NCBI GenBank assembly: GCA_963662175.1 | Contig: OY759225.1 | Span: forward strand, 12,703,601 to 12,767,600 | Length of the DNA: 64,000 nucleotides | DNA from: Aradus depressus | Lineage: Eukaryota; Arthropoda; Insecta; Hemiptera; Aradidae | Direction of reading: 5' to 3' | Shown: positions 11,727-23,250 of the stretch, one piece after another | Position numbering within the stretch: the stretch's first letter is position 1 | Layout: each line of letters starts with the position of its first letter | Made by a program: the position numbers and the translations under genes | The notes under the pieces: model-generated | Told to the model about the DNA's origin: nothing | The model's input: the letters and a program-made list of their open reading frames with translations, nothing else | The model's database searches: none

Positions 11727-11769
11727 TGGCCAACGTTTCGAAAATTATTTATTTTCTTCTTCAGGGCCT
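11727..11769 (-). ncRNA. hammerhead ribozyme motif, family B
   Basis: Minus strand: GGCC, core CTGAAGA, stem II GAAAAT/ATTTTC, GAAA, short CG stem III, TT as the UH site, then GGCC pairing with the first GGCC. All conserved core positions are present. Confidence 0.6.
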
Positions 11770-12276
11770 ACAGAATATAAACAAACAAATTATACATTAT
11801 GGACATTGATATAAACAACTACTTTATAATAATTATTATGAAGTAGTTGTTTATAATTATATAAATATTATATAAATTATAATTTGAAAAAGAGATGGAA
11901 ACAATTGAAGAGCACGGGCAAAGAACCAGGTTTGTCACCAGATGTTGAAATTGAGAAAACTGAAATTTAATGTTTGAAAGTCTGTATCTATCAATTCCCC
12001 GCACGTCATATTTTCAGCTTCTGTTTTCATAGTGACAAACCGTCATTTTGAAGCCCGTAACGATGGTGAATCGTGAAATATGTTTAATATACTAATACTG
12101 TAATGGCGATATCTCACATTAGAGAAAAAAGTGACAAACCTGGTTCTTTCCCCGTGCTCTTCAATTATTTATTATTATTTTTCTCTCTTTCATTTTTGTT
12201 TAAAAAAAATGTTCCATCTATTTTTCAAATTATTATAAAGTTTATATCATTGTTCATAATGTCTAATTTGTTTGTA

Positions 12277-12317
12277 GGCCCTGAAGAAAAAAATTAATAG
12301 TTTTCGGAACGTTAGCC
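12277..12317 (+). ncRNA. degenerate hammerhead motif, family B partner
   Basis: CTGAAGA is intact but GAAA has become GGAA and one side of stem I has changed (AGCC). Probably inactive. Confidence 0.4.
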
Positions 12318-12889
12318 AATTTTTGAATTTTCTTTTACACGACAGAACCTCGAATTCCTTCTACATTGAAAAGTTACTGTCGACTCTTTTAATCATTATT
12401 ATCTTTACGTTTTGGCCCATATAGAATCAATTTAAGCAACGTTTATTTAGCATATATCGCTAAAAATACATATTTTGGCATATCTGAACTTTATTCGCAT
12501 ATTCATTCATATTTTTGATTTTTTTCTGCAGCTCAAGGATAGACTTGGTAAAGTGGGTACTTACAAACCTATTTTAATTTTTTTTTTAAGTCATTTTTAT
12601 TTTTCCTGTAAACTGAAGTTTGATAAAAATTAATCCGACTTCTTTCCTAATTTTTCCCATTAAATTTGCTTCTGTTTGGCCAAGTGTATGCGCCTTTTAT
12701 TGAGATGAGTGCATTCCAAGAACACCAATGTTTCTCTTGAATTCATTGTGTTTTCTTATTGAGAACTTTTTATTCTGACTTCGTTTTTAGCTTGAGGTAC
12801 CGAAAGGTAACAAAACACCAAATCTGAGTAAAAGAATTGTCGCTCGTTTTGCGACTTACATGCCGAAAATCGTCCTAAAATATCGTTAT

Positions 12890-13050
12890 GAAAACTATTT
12901 TTTGCATGATTTATGCGAAAACGATTAGTCCTATAGAAACATTAGTCCCTACAAAAAATGTTCTTTATTCAATTTTTAATCGCCTAGGTGTCCTCAAATT
13001 GGCGATTGAACCAATACGAACAAAGTTACAGCGCCCTAAAGAATATTCAA
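12890..13050 (+). repeat. dispersed repeat family E
   Basis: GATTTATGCGAAAACGATTAGTC and TACAAAAAATGTTC recur, diverged, at 41160-41300 and 62130-62260. No coding sequence is seen. Confidence 0.5.
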
Positions 13051-13077
13051 TAAACTTGAATATTTCAAGGTTAGCTT

Positions 13078-13118
13078 AGATTTTATGACTCATGCCCGGG
13101 CTTTAACTATGAGGTCAA
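13078..13118 (-). mobile_element. SINE-1 3' end fragment
   Basis: TTTTATGACTCATGCCCGGG and CTTTAACTATGAGGTCA only. Confidence 0.7.
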
Positions 13119-13143
13119 ATTTTAACAATTTAAAAAAATTATA

Positions 13144-13839
13144 TAGTGGAATCCCGATATTTCGTATCCCGATTATTCGTATTTCCAGCTAATTTGCCGG
13201 TCCCAAGAAAAAATCCCGATAAGTGGTCTAAAAACAATGCATTTCGGACCCCTCGGTAATTCGTATAATTTTTATGCTCGAGGTCACTTAAAACGTCTTA
13301 TAATTCGTATTTCCAGCTTAAAAACCTCGTTAATTCGTACTGTTTTCAAGAGGGGGAGAGAGGACAGTAAGAGACGAGAGAGCAGAATGAGTGCGAGATA
13401 AATGTTTTCTAGGAAATCACGTGATTCCTACAGAACCAAAGGGGAGAGCGAGTGAGAGAGACAAGTTTTATATGAAATCTCATATTATCAAATGTAATTC
13501 GTACTCTTTTCACTGAAAGGAAATGAGGAGAGGAGAGGAGTGGGGGAAAGTTTTAGCAATTTTATTGATCTTGTCTAACATTTTTTCCAACAAATGTTTG
13601 ATTGGTGTTTATTTAATCTAGAACATATGTACATATTTTTTATTGCAGGTATTGTTTATTGTATAGTTTAGTATAAAGCAGTGTTTATTGTATAGTTTTT
13701 ATTCTTACCACATAGTAACATACTTCTTAATACATACATATTTGCATTAATGCGTTTTTAATTTTTTTTATTTTGTACTCCCGATAATTCGTACCAAACC
13801 TTCAGTCCCTTGACTATACGAATTATCGGGATTCTACTG
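13144..13839. mobile_element. pogo/Tigger-like non-autonomous element
   Basis: Ends TAGTGGAATCCCGAT and ATCGGGATTCTACTG are inverted repeats flanked by TA. The CAGTrGAATCCCGATwATTCG type of end belongs to pogo-like elements. Internal ATTCGTA motifs repeat. No transposase is seen. Confidence 0.75.
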
Positions 13840-14079
13840 TATACATTTTTCAATTCATCAAAATCCAGTCTTATGGTGAAAGTGTGGATTTATTACACTA
13901 AGAACAATTCGATCTCAGCGACTTGCAAAAAGTGTTTTAAAAAAGTGAAATATTGTGGGAATACGATTAGTCTCCAGTAGTTTTATATCCTTGGTAGAAA
14001 TAAATTGTATGTTTATTTTATAAGGATTTCTATCATTTTCAGCATGTTTTTAATAAAAAAAATTGTATCTTATTCGATT

Positions 14080-14170
14080 TGATTTTTTTGTTTCTTATGC
14101 TCACTACAATATCTCATTTATACCTTTCAAATGTTACCTATTGTTTTTTATTATTATATAGATATATATA
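14080..14170. repeat. repeat shared with 25855-25935 (inverted)
   Basis: GTTTCTTATGCTCACTACAA and TATCTCATTTATACCTTTCA recur reverse-complemented next to the Helitron block at 25932. Confidence 0.6.
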
Positions 14171-14743
14171 AATTATACATGGTTTAAAATTAATAATAAT
14201 GAACTACTAGATTGAATCGATACGAGTAGGTATCGATAATGTTTATTCGATATGTGCGTAATATAGAAAGTTGTAGTCGATACTACTCATGAGTAATAGT
14301 ATCGATACTTTGTGGTACCCTAGGCGTCATTGACCACTGAGTTTGAATAAACAACTCAGTTCTAGAAAATTACAAAAAAAATCAAGAATTTTGAGTATGT
14401 TTACAAAAATTTTAATCAATTGTTGATTAATAGATAAATGTTTATTTATTGTTTGTTTATCTGTTAATTACAAAACTCTCTTGCACCTTACTCAAGTCCT
14501 CAATGTGATTAAATAAACTAAAATTTCTGATTTAATTTTTTCAATTTTGATGAAATTAATATAATATATTCCAAATGTTATAGGTACTATTTACTAGTTT
14601 TTTTTTCTCCTTCTATAATTCGACCTGAAGCGTGATCGCCCGGAAATATCCTGGAAGAAGATGTATCCAAATCAATATAAATATAAAATATTTATAATTA
14701 AAATATAAATAGTACCTATATTATTAAAAATTTAATATTCATT

Positions 14744-14995
14744 GGGACTCGTGCCCGGGCTTTAACTATGAGGTCATATCGCCTATTACCAGAGAGCTCT
14801 TGCGTCGCTCTGGTGGACATGAGCCGACTATATTGTGGGAATCCTACATTTTGCTTATCCTATATTTTTATTCACGAGGGATAGGGCTCTTTAGCGAGTA
14901 CTTCCGAAGGACGGCATGCTCAAGGTTCTTTTACCTCTCATATAAAAAAAACCTAAGGGCTTAAGCCGGGTTTCAAACCCGCGAACTTGAGCTTA
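14744..14995 (-). mobile_element. SINE-1, minus, diverged
   Basis: GTGCCCGGGCTTTAACTATG at left and GCCGGGTTTCAAACCCGCG (box B) at right; box A lost. A (AAT)n run follows at 14997-15022. Confidence 0.85.
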
Positions 14996-15039
14996 GTAAT
15001 AATAATAATAATAATAATAAAATTTCCGTTAAACCAATA

Positions 15040-15270
15040 CATGGTAATAGGATACGTCAAAAGAATTTATACATTAAGATAGCTTATAAATTAGATTTAT
15101 AACTATTTGAGTCTAACACATCTATGATTAGTAGTAACAACAAAACTATTAAAAAAGTAAAATTAAATTAATAAAAACTGAACAAATAAATACTTAAAAA
15201 TATATGAGTACATAAACAAAATTAATACATGATACGTTTATAATAAGTAGACACATTTTTCAATTTAATA
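15040..15270. repeat. AT-rich repeat with inverted copy at 23013-23250
   Basis: GGATACGTCAAAAGAATTTA, GAGTCTAACACATCTATGAT and ATAATAAGTAGACACATTTT match the reverse complement of 23013-23250 over about 230 bp. Confidence 0.75.
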
Positions 15271-16600
15271 ATAAGTAGTAGGCTAGCATGCTACCATTAA
15301 AACCGAAATTATTATTAACATGGAGCAAAAATAGTTCCACTCAAACATGCAATAAAAATGCATAGGCTTATTTCAACTTCAGGCTAGAAGACACTTTAAC
15401 AACAGCACAACCTAGTGAGCTTCGCTGGAACTATTGAGAAGCTAGCTCAAACATGGCACTGGGAAGTTACAAACTTTTAACAAACCCATCTACAATATAT
15501 ATTCTTTTTGTTGTTAAAAGCTATTTGTAAACAAATGAAATATTAACAGCAAACTGTGTTATTTATTGTTGATAGAGAAATATTAACTGAGTTCAGTTAT
15601 ATCATAATAATTAATAGTATTTTAAATGAAAATTGTAGACTGCCACAGAATAACGATCGTTTCTCTGTTTTCAAATCTCACTTATTTTAAGAGTGGAATA
15701 CATTGATTTTTAAAGCTAATTAAAAAACTTTAGTTTTAGAGGTGCATTTTTTATAAATTTATTTATTATATTAATCAAAACTACTACAAAAATTATGAAA
15801 ATAAAAAGGCTAGAAAAAAATATATGGATATAAAAACAGTATATATTTTATAATGAAAATGATTTCATGATTTGAAAAATGAGCGAGTAAATAATAAAAC
15901 AATATATTATATATAATAATTTGGTTTTTACAAAAAACAATGTAATTATTTCAGTTTTAAAATATTGAGACGAATTTGTTTTTAAGAAGCTGTAATTATT
16001 ACACAAAAAGAATGTTTTTATAAAAACTTTGGTGTTCAGTAGGCAAATACTGACACAATACATTTTTCTTTAATAATAAGTATATATAATAGTATTTATA
16101 TTTTGAAAATTTGACATCACCGAAGTAAATTGTGCTTCTCTTTTATGTGGAGACACTTGGTTGACCACAGAAAATTTTAGTCACGTGACTTTTGTGATTT
16201 TTAATTTACGTTTATTCATATATTTTTCCATCCTTGGAATCCAGAGTCGGATTAAGCCCTGTGGCATTTACTGAAAAAAAAAAAAAAAAAATAGCCTAAA
16301 GTACGTTCAAAAATATTTGTCTTTTCATTTTATAAACAGAATATTTTAAATAACTTTTTTTTTTTTTTTGAAATTTTTCAACATTTAGCAAAAGTGATAA
16401 CCAGAAATATTCATATTATATTTTCTATTATTGAGAAAACTTAATATAAAGGGTAGGATAAAAGACAAAATAGTTGTTTATAAATTAATATTTCACAATG
16501 CCCATACTATATTCATTACAAATAAATAAAATGTATTATACATTAAATATACTTAATATAATAATATTCAATAACAGAAGGAGAAGAAGAGTTTATTATA
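15271..16600. other. AT-rich stretch, no feature recognised
   Basis: No exon or named element is seen. There are short A and T runs at 16270-16290 and 16358-16370. Confidence 0.5.
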
Positions 16601-16747
16601 ACAGTCGCATTTACAGAGGTACAATTTTACAGTAAGGTTCCTTATCCTTAACCCTTAATCACTAAATACACACAAATAATAAGAACCCTTAAACACTAAA
16701 TACACAATCAAAAATAATCAATTAAATTAAAAACAATGCTACTATAA

Positions 16748-16778
16748 ACCTAATCGGTTAATCGATACCCATCCCTAA
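16748..16778. mobile_element. end of the hAT family at 38223
   Basis: ATCGGTTAATCGATACCCAT then CCCTA matches the right end of the element at 38223-38947; the rest is missing or too diverged. Confidence 0.45.
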
Positions 16779-16924
16779 TGACAAGATATTAAGATAGAAA
16801 GTAATCGATAGATTAAAAAGGAAATAAAGATTATTCATATTACTATAAGAATTAATAATGAAAATAGTTGCTATATTAAGTAAAAAAATATAAGAAAATA
16901 TTAATTTCATGTACAATTGTACAA

Positions 16925-17268
16925 AAAAAAAGACGTCAGTGAATCACGGCGATGTACTCTCACGGAGTGAATTAATTATTTAACTTTTCGCACCTTTTCT
17001 TCTTAATATTCAACAGTTGACTTACATTGTGGCTTCTGAATCCTCATACTAAATTTTGTGTAGATAAATTCATTACACCGGCAATTATTTGAGTTTCTGT
17101 GTTAAGCCTCCCCTAAACCTCTCTTCCATTTGACCGATTTGTCTGATAATCGATAGATGTTGTCCTTATGGGGTTCAGGTCTCACATATAAAATTTTGTG
17201 TCGAGACATTCATTCTATCGGAGTTATTCGTCTTCACATACACACAAGTTCAGACAGATAGATTTTTT
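16925..17268 (+). repeat. dispersed repeat family D
   Basis: Copy of the repeat described at 429-870, including CGATAGATGTTGTCCTTATG and GACATTCATTCTATCGG. Confidence 0.65.
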
Positions 17269-17275
17269 TTAAAAT

Positions 17276-18222
17276 ACAGGGTGGACCAGAAAAGCGGGCC
17301 ACAAGTAAAATAACTCCTTAATGGTTAGAGATATCAAAAATGTGCATGGGACTAAAGTTGTAGCACTCGCCGAGAGCTATAGTATGGCGTCCTTGAAAAG
17401 ACAAAAATGACCCTTTTAATGGCTCATACAGCCCTTCGAAGGGCGGGGTTTCTTTTTTACCCTTAAGTTTCATTACATTTTATTAAAGTACTAAAGAAAC
17501 AAGGACGAACTGTGCAAACAGATTTTTTATATGTCAAGTAGTTCTCGAAAAAAAAAAAATCGTTTAAAGTTGCACGTTTTTCTTTTTCTGAAGTTATTAA
17601 ATGCCAGCAAACTACCACGTCTTATTACTCATGTATTTTGATGCAAAGGAATTAGAAAGGTATTAGAGAAGTTTAAGGATTAAGAGAGAACGACTTACAG
17701 TGATAAGGAATTACTTATTTACAGCATTTGCAATGTACTCCTCTAGCAGAATTGTGGATATGGTGTTGGTGATTGGTGAGTGCGCGGAAAATTATCGTGC
17801 TGCAGCCTGGCGTTTCGCAGAAAAGTATCCTCGGAGACGTCACCAGAGCAGGAAAGTTTTCAAGTGGATTGTGGTGAATCTCCGGAAAGATGAATTTGCG
17901 GCTAGACGCCAAAGAACAGAATAAGAAAAACGTGCAACTTTAAACGTTTTTTTCCCGAGAACTACTTGACGTATCAAAAATTTGTTTGCACAGTTCTTCC
18001 TTGTTTCTTTAGTACTTTAATAAAATGTAATGAAACTTAAGGGTCAAAAGGGAACCCCGCCCTTCGAAGGGCTGTTTGAGCCATTAAAAGGGTCATTTTT
18101 GTCTTTTCGAGGACGCCATACTATAGCTCTCGGCGAGTGCTACAACTTTAGTACTATGCACAATTTCTCTAACCGTTTAGGAGTTATTTCATTTGTGGCC
18201 CGCTTATCTGGGCCACCCTGTA
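17276..18222. mobile_element. long-TIR foldback transposon with DUF4817-like ORF
   Basis: CAGGGTGG at left and CCACCCTG at right are flanked by TA. Inverted arms of about 300 bp follow (for example CTCGCCGAGAGCTATAGTAT versus its reverse near 18120-18140). Only about 330 bp lies between the arms and it contains the ORF at 17730. A Tc1/mariner-type element is likely. Confidence 0.85.
17730..17924 (+). CDS. DUF4817-like helix-turn-helix protein of the foldback element
   Basis: The frame from about 17730 reads MYSSSRIVDMVLVIGECAEN then YRAAAWRFAEKYPRRRHQSR and a basic end (ARRQRTE). The pattern Y-x-D-M-x-x-x-x-G-E-C-x-x-N followed by A-x-x-Y/F-A-E-x-Y/F-P-x-R-R-H is that of the DUF4817 helix-turn-helix domain, found at the front of some insect transposon proteins. 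No DDE catalytic domain follows, so if expressed it could only bind DNA. The domain call is from memory of the pattern. Confidence 0.65.
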   Translation, partial: AMYSSSRIVDMVLVIGECAENYRAAAWRFAEKYPRRRHQSRKVFKWIVVNLRKDEFAARRQRTE

Positions 18223-18284
18223 TGATGTGGACTGATTACACAACTTCCTCTATACTTCGTATAACTGGATAAGTGAAAATTAAT

Positions 18285-18440
18285 CCATTCAATTGATACT
18301 AATGTCAAACATGGATACTGGAACCGAACTCTGAGGTTGTGAGGCAGCCACACTAACCAAGAAACGCTTATTTCAGTGTTGCGATGCCAGACTTGTACTA
18401 GGGTGCCTGATCCGGCTACTGATGTCAATTGTGCTTTCCA
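18285..18440 (-). mobile_element. possible second tRNA-like repeat
   Basis: On the minus strand TGGTTAGTGTGG resembles box A and GAGTTCGGTTCCAG box B about 30 bp later. Only one copy was noticed. Confidence 0.3.
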
Positions 18441-18585
18441 GATCGACTCATTAATATTCAGTCCTATAACATTACATAACCTGGGTGAGCTCTATGGAGA
18501 AAATTGACAACACATCACGTACCCAGAGTCAACTGTTTTATTAGTCTGGGAGGGGAGATGTATCTTAACTTTTTATTTTTATTTT

Positions 18586-18757
18586 AGGGCACCGGTAGCT
18601 CAGAGCGTGCTTTCCTACTGAGCTTATGAGGAGGGTTTGAAACCTGGCCAGGTTTTGAGAGGTTAAAAAACCGTGAGATGGGACATTAAACGATGGTTCT
18701 GAGCCCATAATATGTCAGATAGTCGTTAAAGACCTAAGTATCTAAACCTGGGTAGTA
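18586..18757 (+). mobile_element. SINE-1, diverged, 3' truncated
   Basis: CACCGGTAGCTCAGAGCGTG head, box B decayed (GTTTGAAACCTGG), ends within GTCGTTAAAGACC. Confidence 0.75.
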
Positions 18758-18940
18758 GGGTGGTCTTTAATAATGCAAGGTTCAAATTTTAACGCTCTCA
18801 CCCAAAAATCTCGATAAACATGATAAAACTCCACAGCCTTCAGGCTTCTTGCATTGCATTTTATCATATTGCAGATTAATGCTGGGAGGCCTGCTAACTT
18901 AACAGTACTAGTTGATAGAATTAGTAACTTATTGTGGTAC

Positions 18941-19228
18941 CAGTGGCGGATTAGGCTTCTGCGGGGCCCTAGGTGATTGCAAATGTGGGGCCCCCCTATT
19001 TTTAACCCCCTCCATAAAAAACAAAAACTGCCGATTTGTTTTTTTATTAAAAAAAAAAAAATCATGCTTAATAGAGGGCCCCTCATACCTTTTATTGGGA
19101 AAAATAACTCGGGTCAAATTCTTTGTCAAATTTGACCTGAATTATTTTTCCCAAAAGCGTGTAAAATCATTTTAAAAGTGACAAGGTTTTTTTTTTTTTT
19201 TTAAGACATTGGGGCCTTCAGCATCGGG
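18941..19228. mobile_element. hAT-like MITE, right end lost
   Basis: Starts CAGTGGCGGATTAGGCTTCT and follows the element at 10878-11514 to GACATTGGGGCCTTCAG, then breaks into SINE-1 sequence. Confidence 0.8.
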
Positions 19229-19309
19229 GTCTTGAGGTCATATAACCCACTACCAGAGCGCTCTTTCGTCACTCTGGTGGACATGAGCCCGACTCTACAA
19301 TGGGAGTCA
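19229..19309 (-). mobile_element. SINE-1 3' part
   Basis: GAGGTCATATAACCCACTAC through GAGCCCGACTCTACAATGGG; its head seems to be the piece at 19488. Confidence 0.75.
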
Positions 19310-19461
19310 GCCCCGCAAGGGGCTAAGGGCTGCCTCTCCCAGACACCCATAGCAACAATTTGGATGTAATAAAGATACAATACAGAATTCCACTCCCTCT
19401 TCCCCGACGATATAGCCGGGCCGGGTGATTTACCGGTGCACCCGAAAAAAAAAAAAAAAAA
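19310..19461 (+). mobile_element. poly-A retroposon between two SINE-1 pieces
   Basis: A GC-rich body (CAGCCCCGCAAGGGGCTAAG to CCGGTGCACCCG) ends in an A run of about 18. The source element is not identified. Confidence 0.55.
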
Positions 19462-19487
19462 GTTTTTTCATTTTCTAAATAAAAAAC

Positions 19488-19556
19488 GTAAGGGTCTCAA
19501 ACCCGCGATCTTGAGCTTCGTAAGCAAGCACACTACCACTGAACTACCAAAGCTCT
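19488..19556 (-). mobile_element. SINE-1 head fragment
   Basis: TCTCAAACCCGCGATCTTGA (box B side) to CACTACCACTGAACTACC (box A side), reversed. Confidence 0.75.
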
Positions 19557-20289
19557 CTATTGTAGTTAGGGAAAGCAATCTGTTTGAGACACTTATAAAC
19601 AATGTTCTATAGAACCAACTGATTTTAGATTAATCAAAAAACGTCTGAAAAAATGACATTCATAAATGACAGGCAATGGAAAAGAACATTTTGAAATAAT
19701 GAATTGTCACCAGAATGAGACATATGTACCAAATTTCACCTCCTATCTCTGAGGTGGCTGAAAAAGCGTTCGGCAGCTTTGACATCATCAAACCGAATTA
19801 ATATAAGATACATAAGTAATATATTACGATAATAATAATATATATTTTCAGCTTTCTCCGCCCGAGGTAGAGAGAAAAAAATGTTTTAAATGATTTTAGT
19901 CAGAAGTCTAGGAATTCTTGAGTAGAAAGTTGAGACCAGATAGTCAATGGTTTTATTATTCCAAGTGTATACCATAGGAACTCCTTCTGAGGCCAATATC
20001 AAAAAGTCGGTAAATCACCAGTAATGTACTTCCCCAGAACGAATTAATCTATTAATTTTCCGCTCCTCCTCCAAAGCCGTTTGCGCAAATATTTGGCATT
20101 TATTAGGGTTTTTGAATTTAGCCCTCTCTCCTGAACCCTCTCTTCCCCTCAGCTCATATGGCTGAAATTGGACAGGTTATGTCCTCATTAGGTTTTGACT
20201 TTAAATATGAAATTTTTGACAGATTACATAACTTCCCCTATACTACAGATGGGGAAGTAGAAGACCAATAAAACAGAGAAACCCGTTGA

Positions 20290-20372
20290 TGAGACCATTT
20301 TCATCTGGTGGTCATGAGCCCGACTCTACTATGGGAGTCCTAAATGTTGCCTACCCTAAATTTCTATGCACC
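20290..20372 (-). mobile_element. SINE-1 internal fragment
   Basis: GTCATGAGCCCGACTCTACT and GGGAGTCCTAAATG only. Confidence 0.65.
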
Positions 20373-20379
20373 TATGTGA

Positions 20380-22530
20380 ACATGTGAACTTTCATGATAA
20401 TCCCTTCATCCATTAATGCGCTAGAGCAATTTTTATGCTTAGGCCCCCCTTACAACTCCCCCTTCCTTTCAAAATATTGGGACGCCACATAACCTATCAA
20501 TCAATCGGGGTCTAAGGGATGCTACATGTGTAATATCATGAAGATCCGTCCAGCGGTTCGGGCGTGATGCTGGAGCAAACCCACAAACAAACCCCGTTTC
20601 AGCTTTATTGATATAAAGATTATGAAGGTGGGTGAAAGAGAACGTGGAGTTAACAGATTGCTGAATTCATAATCCCAATAACTGCCGATGTAATGAATGT
20701 ATCAACATCAAATTTCGTATTTGAAATTAGCATCTACTGCAGACATGACCAGTCAAATTTCAGCGATATCGGTTGAGGGGAGGGGGGAGTTCCAAGGAGG
20801 GGGCGATATTCATTTATACTTAGGCCCCCCACAACCCCCCCTCCCGTTCAAAATTTATGGACGCCACATAGCCTATTTTTCAACTTGGCTTTTAAGAATA
20901 TTACATGAGAACTTTCATGATAATCCGTCCATCCATTAATGCGCTAGAGCAATGTTTATGCTTAGGCCCCCCCTTACAACACCCCCTCCCTTTCAAAATT
21001 TTGGGACGCCACATAGCCTATCATTCAATCGGGGTCTAAAGGATGCTACATGTGGAGTATCATGAAGATCCGTCCAGCGGTTTGGGCGTGATGCTGGAGC
21101 AAACCCACAATCAAACCCCGTTTCAGCTTTATTGATATAAAGATTATGAAGGTGGGTGGAAGAGAACATAGAGTTAACAGATTGCTCAATTCAAAATCCC
21201 AATAACTGCCGATGTAATGAATGTATCAACATCAAATTTCGTATTTAAAATTAACATCCTCTGCGGACAAGACCAGTCTAGTTTCAGCGATATCGGTTGA
21301 GGAGAGGGGGGAGTTCCGGGGTGGGGGCCCTTTCCAAAAATCCCAATAACTGCCGATGTAATGAATGTATCAACATCAAATTTCGTATTTAAAATTAACA
21401 TCCTCTGCGGACAAGACCAGTCTAGTTTCAGCGATATCGGTTGAGGAGAGGGGGGAGTTCCGGGGTGGGGGCCCTTTCCAAAAATCCCAATAACTGCCGA
21501 TGTAATGAATGTATCAACATCAAATTTCGTATTTAAAATTAACATCCTCTGCGGACAAGACCAGTCTAGTTTCAGCGATATCGGTTGAGGAGAGGAGGGA
21601 GTTCCGGGGTGGGGGCCCTTTCCAAAAATCCCAATAACTGCCGATGTAATGAATGTATCAACATCAAATTTCGTATTTAAAATTAACATCCTCTGCGGAC
21701 AAGACCAGTCTAGTTTCAGCGATATCGGTTGAGGAGAGGGGGGAGTTCCGGGGTGGGGGCCCTTTCCAAAAATCCCAATAACTGCCGATGTAATGAATGT
21801 ATCAACATCAAATTTCGTATTTAAAATTAACATCCTCTGCGGACATGACCAGTCTAGTTTCAGCGATATCGGTTGAGGGGAGGGGAGAGTTCCGGGGTGG
21901 GGGCCCTTTCCAAAAATCCCAATAACTGTCGATGTAATGAATGTATCAACATCAAATTTCGTATTTAAAATTAACATCCTCTGCGGACATGACCAGGCTA
22001 GTTTCAGCGATATCGGTGTAGGGGAGGGGGGAGTTCCGGGGTGGGGGTCCTTTTCAAAAATCCCAATAACTGCCGATGTAATGAATGTATCAACATCAAA
22101 TTTCGTATTTAAAATTAAAATTCACTGAGGACGTAACCCGTCAAATTTCAGCGATATCGGTTTAGGCGAGAGGGGAGTTCCGGGGAGGGGGCGATATTCA
22201 CTTATACTTAGGCCCCCCACAACCTCCCCTCCCGTTCACAATTTATGGACGCCACATAGCCTATTTCTCAATTTGAGTTTTAAGAATATTACATGTGAAC
22301 TTTCATGATAATTCGTCCATCCATTAATGTGCTAGAGCAATTTTTATGCTTAGGCCCCCCCTTACAACTCCCCCTCCCCTTCAAAGTTTTGGGACGGCAC
22401 ATAGCCTATTTTTCAACTTGGCTTTTAAGAAATTTACATGTGAACCTTCATGATAATCCGACCATCCATTAATGCGCTAGAGCAATTTTTGTGCTTAGAC
22501 GCCACATAGCCTATTATTCAATCGGGCACA
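20380..22530 (-). mobile_element. Helitron-derived region, minus strand
   Basis: Two direct copies of a Helitron 5' terminus lie near 20619 and 21144: on the minus strand an A, then TCTTTATATCAATAAAGCTG and GAAACGGGG. Between and after them are the family's subrepeats with CTTAGGCCCCCC and GGGACGCCACATAGCC. No Rep/helicase coding is seen. It encloses the 144-bp satellite at 20680-22130. Confidence 0.7.
20680..22130. repeat. 144-bp satellite, open on the minus strand
   Basis: Units begin AATCCCAATAACTGCCGATG and recur every 144 bp from 21196 to 22060, with a diverged lone unit at 20680. Because 144 is a multiple of three, the minus frame stays open for 263 codons (21977-21186) and repeats a 48-residue phrase beginning MLILNTKFDVDTFITSAVIG. 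I see no signal peptide or known domain and treat it as repeat, not gene. Confidence 0.9.
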
Positions 22531-22905
22531 ACACTTACCACAAAACCCCCCACGAAGGTTGAAGAGAAGATGGAACCGCGACTTTCTGCCACCTAATCCT
22601 ATTCGTTCTAAATATTTTTTATTTTTTACATTATTTTCCTTTACTTTTATCATCTCTCTTACCCATCCACCAAAATTGTCTTTCAATTCCTTTTTATTTA
22701 TAATTTTTTTTTTTTTCTGTTCTTGTCCAAATAATATTTATTATTAATTATTAATATAAATTTTCGTCCCGAGGACCTACCACTGGGTGGCCTTCCTCTC
22801 ACATGCCATTCACGCCAACATATCCATATCTACCATCATAGATGCTGGTTGTTGCACCCTAGCAACAGTTGCATCTTTATAAATAAAAGACAAAAAAAAA
22901 TATAT
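22520..22905. repeat. inverted copy of the 3655-3950 repeat
   Basis: ACCACAAAACCCCCCACGAA, AGATGGAACCGCGACTT and CACTGGGTGGCCTTCCTCTC match the reverse of 3655-3950. Confidence 0.6.
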
Positions 22906-22923
22906 ATTATCTCACACATTGGG

Positions 22924-22962
22924 ACCTGATGGGACGTAAGAACGTCCCGAAACATCGTTGGG
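22924..22962 (+). ncRNA. hammerhead-like motif with mutated core
   Basis: CTGATGG (core would need A last), a strong stem II GGGACGT/ACGTCCC and GAAAC. Probably a decayed fifth family. Confidence 0.3.
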
Positions 22963-23012
22963 ATAAAAACACTTCCGAAGAGTTTTTTTTGAAAAATAGT
23001 TATCTTAATTTT

Positions 23013-23250
23013 TATTAAATTGAAAGATGTGTCTACTTATTATAAACGTATCATGTATTAATTTTGTTTATGTACTCATATATTTTTAAGTATTTATTTA
23101 TTCAGTTTTTATTAATTTCATTTTACTTTTTTTAATAGTTTTGTTATTACTACTAAACATAGATGTGTTAGACTCAAGTAGTCATAAATCTAATTTATAA
23201 GCTCTCTTAATGTATAAATTCTTTTGACGTATCCTATTACCTCGGCTCGG
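23013..23250. repeat. inverted copy of the 15040-15270 repeat
   Basis: See 15040-15270; the arms lie about 8 kb apart and face each other. Confidence 0.75.

Larger units (their letters stand above)
11680..12365. mobile_element. PLE-type inverted pseudo-LTR pair (family B)
   Basis: GAAATTCGAGGTTCTGT and GGCCAACGTTTCGAAAAT at left recur reverse-complemented at 12276-12365. Each arm has a hammerhead motif. Between them, 11815-11860 is a hairpin (CAACTACTT / AAGTAGTTG). The same family flanks a PLE reverse transcriptase at 43360-44540, which sets the class. Confidence 0.75.

Noticed and set aside
21186..21977. 263-codon open frame as a protein-coding gene
   Set aside because: It is exactly six units of a 144-bp satellite with no start context or known domain.
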